In this document: one piece after another, positions 11,910 to 16,061 of the stretch
Layout of the letters: every line of letters begins with the position of its first letter
Position numbering within the stretch: the first letter of the stretch is position 1
NCBI GenBank assembly: GCA_947446835.1
Contig: CANFHS010000018.1
Span: 1 to 16,061 of the forward strand
Direction: 5' to 3'
DNA length: 16,061 nt
DNA from: Bacteriovoracaceae bacterium
Lineage (GTDB): Bacteria > Bdellovibrionota > UBA1018
Translations under genes and position numbers: made by a program
The notes under the pieces: generated by a model
Told to the model about the DNA's origin: nothing
Seen by the model: only the letters and a program-made list of their open reading frames with translations
Database searches by the model: none

Positions 11910-13670
11910 ATGCCCACCGTTTCGTCATCAGAAAGCGCTTATTTGGACTACTCGGATCGGCTGGCTCAGCTCGAGGAATCGATGCAGAACCAGGCCCGCA
12001 AACAGGAGGAGTCGCATGAGCAGGAGATCAAGCGCCTCCAGGCCAGCCATCAGTCCGACCTGAAGCGTCGCTCGGACGAAACCGATCGCGCCATCAACGA
12101 GGCCAAGAAGAACGGCTGGGACGCCCTGACGCGCGAAAAAGACCGCCAGCGCAGCGAAGTGGCGATGAAGAACAGCGAGCTCTACGACCGGTACGGCCGG
12201 GTCCGCTCCAACGAGCTCGAAACGCTCCACCATGACCTGAACATGGCGCGCGACGCCCTCACCCTCCAGGACAAGAGCTTCAAGGCCAAGAACGCCGATG
12301 GCGGCAGCATCCGGCAGCAGGAGGCCATCGACGCGGAAAAGGTCCGCCTCGAAAGCACCATCCGCGGTGAACACGAGTCGCGCAACCACGAGCTGACCCA
12401 GCTTCGCGAGCAGGTCCGCGACATGTCCCACTTCAAGGACCAGTACATCAAGGACAAGGCCCACGGCCGCGAGGAATCGATCCGCGAATACGAGGACGAT
12501 CATCGCGCCGAGATGAAGACCCTCAACGAGCGCTACCAGAAGGAGTTCGAGGGCCTCCATCGCGACATCAAGGACCGTGACAACTACTACACCCGGGTCA
12601 ACGCGGAAAACCTGAGGGACAAGGAACAGGTCTACACGGAGCTCCTGAACCGCGACAAGGTGGAGCACCGGCGCGACCTGCGCGATGCCGACGCGGCCTT
12701 CGAGAAGCACCGCAAGCACCTCGAGGTGCGCGACCAGCGCGTGGCCGAGCGCCACCACGTGGACTACGAGAAGCTGACCGAGGCCTACCGGCGGCAGCAG
12801 CTCGAGGCCCTCGAAAAACAGGACCGCGTGTTCAACAAGGAATACGGCCACCAGCGGGCCTCGCACAAGGCCGAGGTGGAGCGCCTGGAGCAGCAGATCC
12901 AGCAGCGCAGCTCCACCACGGACCTGAACGCCATTCCGCGCGCCCTGGAAGAAAAGATCGTCGAAAAGGTCCGGGCCGAGGACCAGAAGCTGTTCGATGT
13001 CGAGCGCAAGAGGAACGAGGACCGCACCCTGGCGTCCTACCTCGCCGCCGAAAAGAACATGGCCAGCGTCCTTTCGGAGACGCAGGCAGAGAAAGCCAGC
13101 GTCTACCGCAGCCAGACGGCCGACCGGCAGATCGAACGCAACGAGCTGCTTCAGCACATCGCCGAGGTCGAGCTGCAGCGGCAGATCTCCTTGAGGGACC
13201 AGGACCAGTCGCACACCCGCCAGAACGACGAGCGCGAGCGCGTGTTCGCCACCGCTCTTGACAGGCAGCGTCGAGATTACGACGAGATGTTCGAATCGGT
13301 GAAGGCCGACGGAGAGAACCAGCTCCGCGCCGTGCGACAAGAAGCCGAGTTTTCATCGAAGATGGCGCAAAGAGCTTTCTCGATCCGTCAAAATGAGATA
13401 ATTCGTGAGTACGAAAAGAGACTCGCGAACCAGAAGACCGACTTCGAGGGCTCGATGTTGGAAATGAAGACCCAAGCGGAAGCCAGCCTCCGCGAGGTCG
13501 AACGTCGAAGCCGCAAAGCCTACGATGAACAAGCCCGCTCTTACGAACAACGGATCGCTCAACTCGAAGCCCAGTACTCGGAACGCGAAAAAACGGCCAT
13601 GGCCAATCACCAGGACGAGCTGGAGAAGATGAAGCGTTCCAATGCCCTCCTCATCAGCAAGAAAAGTTAA
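11910..13670 (+). CDS. Large cytoplasmic coiled-coil protein of unknown function
   Basis: This 586-residue protein is not recognised. It has no signal peptide, membrane segment or catalytic motif. From about residue 15 to the end it is almost wholly charged (Glu, Arg, Lys, Asp, Gln) with heptad-like Leu/Ala/Tyr spacing, as in a long coiled coil. Short breaks occur near the NADGGS stretch (about 128-133) and at RSSTTDLNAIPRA (about 338-350), which contains the only obvious Pro after the N terminus. The N terminus (MPTVSSSESAYLDYSDRLAQ) is the only non-helical, Ser-rich part. It could be a filament, scaffold or tether. The start is set by GGAGG and the gene sits just downstream of a sigma-54-like promoter. 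Its 3' end overlaps pyk by 29 bases. Codon choice in the last quarter becomes richer in A/T-ending codons than the rest. Confidence 0.75.
   Translation: MPTVSSSESAYLDYSDRLAQLEESMQNQARKQEESHEQEIKRLQASHQSDLKRRSDETDRAINEAKKNGWDALTREKDRQRSEVAMKNSELYDRYGRVRSNELETLHHDLNMARDALTLQDKSFKAKNADGGSIRQQEAIDAEKVRLESTIRGEHESRNHELTQLREQVRDMSHFKDQYIKDKAHGREESIREYEDDHRAEMKTLNERYQKEFEGLHRDIKDRDNYYTRVNAENLRDKEQVYTELLNRDKVEHRRDLRDADAAFEKHRKHLEVRDQRVAERHHVDYEKLTEAYRRQQLEALEKQDRVFNKEYGHQRASHKAEVERLEQQIQQRSSTTDLNAIPRALEEKIVEKVRAEDQKLFDVERKRNEDRTLASYLAAEKNMASVLSETQAEKASVYRSQTADRQIERNELLQHIAEVELQRQISLRDQDQSHTRQNDERERVFATALDRQRRDYDEMFESVKADGENQLRAVRQEAEFSSKMAQRAFSIRQNEIIREYEKRLANQKTDFEGSMLEMKTQAEASLREVERRSRKAYDEQARSYEQRIAQLEAQYSEREKTAMANHQDELEKMKRSNALLISKKS
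13394..13402 (+). promoter_or_regulatory. Possible extended -10 promoter for pyk inside the coiled-coil gene
   Basis: TGAGATAAT fits an extended -10 element (TGN followed by GATAAT, one mismatch to TATAAT). It lies about 240 bases before the pyk start in a locally AT-richer stretch. No good -35 hexamer is present at the proper distance, which extended -10 promoters can tolerate. It would let pyk be expressed independently of the sigma-54-like promoter. Confidence 0.3.
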
Positions 13671-15132
13671 GATCGTTTGCACCCTGGGACCCTCGTCCCA
13701 GACCTTCGAGCAGATCCACGCTCTCATCCAGGCGGGCCTCGACATCGCCCGGCTGAACTTCAGCCACGGCACCCACGACTTCCATCGCGGCCTGGTCAAC
13801 ACCATCCGCGAAGCGGCCAAGAAAGCCGGCAAGCACGTCGCGATCATGCAGGACCTGCAGGGTCCGAAGATCCGCTGCGGCAAGATCCCCGCTCCGGGCA
13901 TCGAGCTCAAGAGGGGCGACGTCGTCCTGCTCTATCCCGAAGGGCAGAAGCCCCGGCAATCGACCGAAGGCCGGGTCCTGGTGCCCATCTCGGCCGAGAT
14001 CGCCCAGAGCGTCTGCGACGACACCCGCGTCGGCGCGCAGGTGCTCTTTGATGACGGAAAGATCGCGACCCGCGTGCTGAGCGTCGCTTCGCCCGAGATG
14101 GTGGCGGAAGTGATCGTCGGCGGCAAGCTGTCCAGCAACAAGGGCATGAACCTTCCGGGGACTCCCCTTTCCATTCCCTGCCTCACCGAGAAGGACATCG
14201 AGGACCTCGAGTTCGGCGTGTCGCTGGGTGTGGATGCCGTGGCGCTGTCGTTCGTGCGCTCGGCTTCGGACATCGTCGAGGTCCGCGAGCGTCTGCGCAA
14301 GCTGACCCACGACGTGCCGCTGGTCGTGGCCAAGATCGAGCGTGAAGAGGCCGTCGAAGCGATGGGCTCCATCATCGAGGTCTGCGACGGCCTGCTGGTG
14401 GCCCGCGGGGACATGGCGGTCGAAGTGGGCGCCGAGCGCGTGCCCGCCATCCAGAAGAAGCTGATCCAGTCGTGCAACGAGCTGGGCGTGCCGGTCATCA
14501 CCGCCACCCAGATGCTCGAAAGCATGATCTCGTCGCCGGTTCCGACCCGCGCCGAAGCGTCCGACGTGGCCAACGCCGTGTTCGACGGCACCGACTGCGT
14601 GATGCTGTCGGGCGAGACCGCCTCGGGCGAGTACCCCGTGGTGGCCGTGGAAACCATGGCCCGGATCGTGACGGAAGCCGAGCGCTCCCGTCAGCTGTAC
14701 TCGGGTCCGCGCAACCTGACGCCGCTGCCTGGCTCGGTGGTCGAGTCCATCGAGTTCTCCACCTCCAGGATTGCCGCCCACGTGGGCGCGGTGGCCATCG
14801 GCGTGATCACCCACTCCGGCATGGCCGCCCGGGTTCTGGCCAAGTACCGTCCGGAAACCCCGATCGTCGCCATCACGGAGAACGAATCGGTGCTGCGCAA
14901 GCTGACGTTCGTCTGGGGCGTGCGCGGCCTGACCATCCCGAACATCGTCGCCACCGACGACCTGTTCCACATGGTCGAGAACGTGCTGGTCGAACACCGC
15001 TGGGCCCAGGTCGAAGACCTGGTCGTGGTCACGGCCGGCATCCCCACCCTCCGGCGTGGCACCACCAATATGGTGAAAGTCCATCGGATCGGGGCGGTCT
15101 CGGGGCGGACTTTCTCGAAAGCCTCGAATTAA
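13642..15132 (+). CDS. pyk: Pyruvate kinase
   Basis: This enzyme makes pyruvate and ATP from phosphoenolpyruvate and ADP, the last step of glycolysis. The 496-residue product has the full domain set. The N-terminal barrel starts with KVKIVCTLGPSSQTFEQI (8-25) and ARLNFSHG (36-43, Arg-37). The B domain spans about 75-175, with DDGKI and SNKGMNLPG at its end. The catalytic barrel has AKIEREEAVE (Lys-231, Glu-233), LLVARGDMAVEVG (251-263, with Asp-257), ITATQMLESMI (286-296) and TRAEASDVANAVFDGTDCVM (302-321). The C-terminal regulatory domain (about 355-490) is present. The start at 13642 overlaps the preceding coiled-coil gene by 29 bases and has only a weak ribosome-binding sequence, so it may rely on translational coupling. 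No intrinsic terminator follows; mutS begins 43 bases after the stop. Confidence 0.97.
   Translation: MPSSSARKVKIVCTLGPSSQTFEQIHALIQAGLDIARLNFSHGTHDFHRGLVNTIREAAKKAGKHVAIMQDLQGPKIRCGKIPAPGIELKRGDVVLLYPEGQKPRQSTEGRVLVPISAEIAQSVCDDTRVGAQVLFDDGKIATRVLSVASPEMVAEVIVGGKLSSNKGMNLPGTPLSIPCLTEKDIEDLEFGVSLGVDAVALSFVRSASDIVEVRERLRKLTHDVPLVVAKIEREEAVEAMGSIIEVCDGLLVARGDMAVEVGAERVPAIQKKLIQSCNELGVPVITATQMLESMISSPVPTRAEASDVANAVFDGTDCVMLSGETASGEYPVVAVETMARIVTEAERSRQLYSGPRNLTPLPGSVVESIEFSTSRIAAHVGAVAIGVITHSGMAARVLAKYRPETPIVAITENESVLRKLTFVWGVRGLTIPNIVATDDLFHMVENVLVEHRWAQVEDLVVVTAGIPTLRRGTTNMVKVHRIGAVSGRTFSKASN
15075..15114 (+). repeat. Inverted repeat at the 3' end of pyk
   Basis: GAAAGTCC (15075-15082) and GGACTTTC (15107-15114) are perfect inverted 8-base arms 24 bases apart within the last pyk codons. 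The right arm also belongs to a shorter dyad CTTTC-TC-GAAAG (15110-15121), so two alternative hairpins are possible. There is no T-run, so it is not a standard terminator. Confidence 0.4.
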
Positions 15133-15175
15133 CGCGCTGCGCTAACCTTGCTCATCCGGGCTTCCAACGGTAACC

Positions 15176-16061
<886 letters not shown>

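Noticed and set aside
13258..13286. Perfect TTGACA in the coiled-coil gene as a possible pyk -35 box
   Set aside because: No TATAAT-like hexamer occurs at 16-18 bases downstream.
11928..13340. Long minus-strand reading frame (470 codons) opposite the coiled-coil gene
   Set aside because: The regular Val/Leu-rich pattern is the reverse-complement image of Glu/Lys/Gln coiled-coil codons. It has no ribosome-binding site or motif.
13654..15084. Long minus-strand reading frame (476 codons) opposite pyk
   Set aside because: It is His/Gly/Asp-rich, as expected from the complement of GC-rich codons. The plus strand is unambiguous pyruvate kinase.

Overview
The window is GC-rich, densely packed chromosomal DNA, with G or C at most third codon positions. 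It comes from a Gram-negative bacterium. Evidence for this is an arabinose-5-phosphate isomerase of the Kdo/LPS pathway, two predicted lipoproteins with lipobox cysteines, a periplasmic DsbA-type protein and several signal peptides. The mixture of housekeeping genes and unfamiliar coiled-coil, HEAT and lipoprotein genes suggests a delta-proteobacterium-like or Bdellovibrionota-like lineage. That placement is a weak inference, not a demonstrated assignment. There is no sign of phage, insertion sequence, CRISPR, rRNA or tRNA, and no gap between genes exceeds about 220 bases.

Layout. (1) 1-1860, plus strand: the end of the translation/ribosome-maturation operon, infB (3' part), rbfA and truB. 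(2) 1832-5016, minus strand: hflX followed 38 bases later by a secreted two-lobed aspartic-protease-like protein with a PDZ domain, whose 3' end overlaps the end of truB tail to tail. (3) 5045-6773, plus: a class IV PLP aminotransferase overlapping an inositol-monophosphatase-family gene, divergent from hflX with almost no spacer. (4) 6770-8733, plus: a near-consensus sigma-70 promoter drives a membrane-anchored coiled-coil protein with a Pro/Ala linker, whose 3' end overlaps out of frame with a secreted HEAT-repeat protein. (5) 8723-9262, minus: a small lipoprotein. (6) 9301-11756, plus: kdsD overlapping a small zinc-ribbon membrane protein, then a SurA-like/DsbA fusion lipoprotein closed by a textbook intrinsic terminator. 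(7) 11764-16061, plus: a nested palindrome, a sigma-54-like promoter, a 586-residue cytoplasmic coiled-coil protein overlapping pyk, then the 5' part of mutS.

The housekeeping genes are recognised with high confidence from family motifs: IF-2, RbfA, TruB, HflX, KdsD, pyruvate kinase and MutS. The least explained parts are the aspartic protease, the promoter-driven coiled-coil/HEAT pair, and the coiled-coil gene sitting behind a sigma-54-like promoter and upstream palindrome directly before pyk. No established defence or mobile system is visible.
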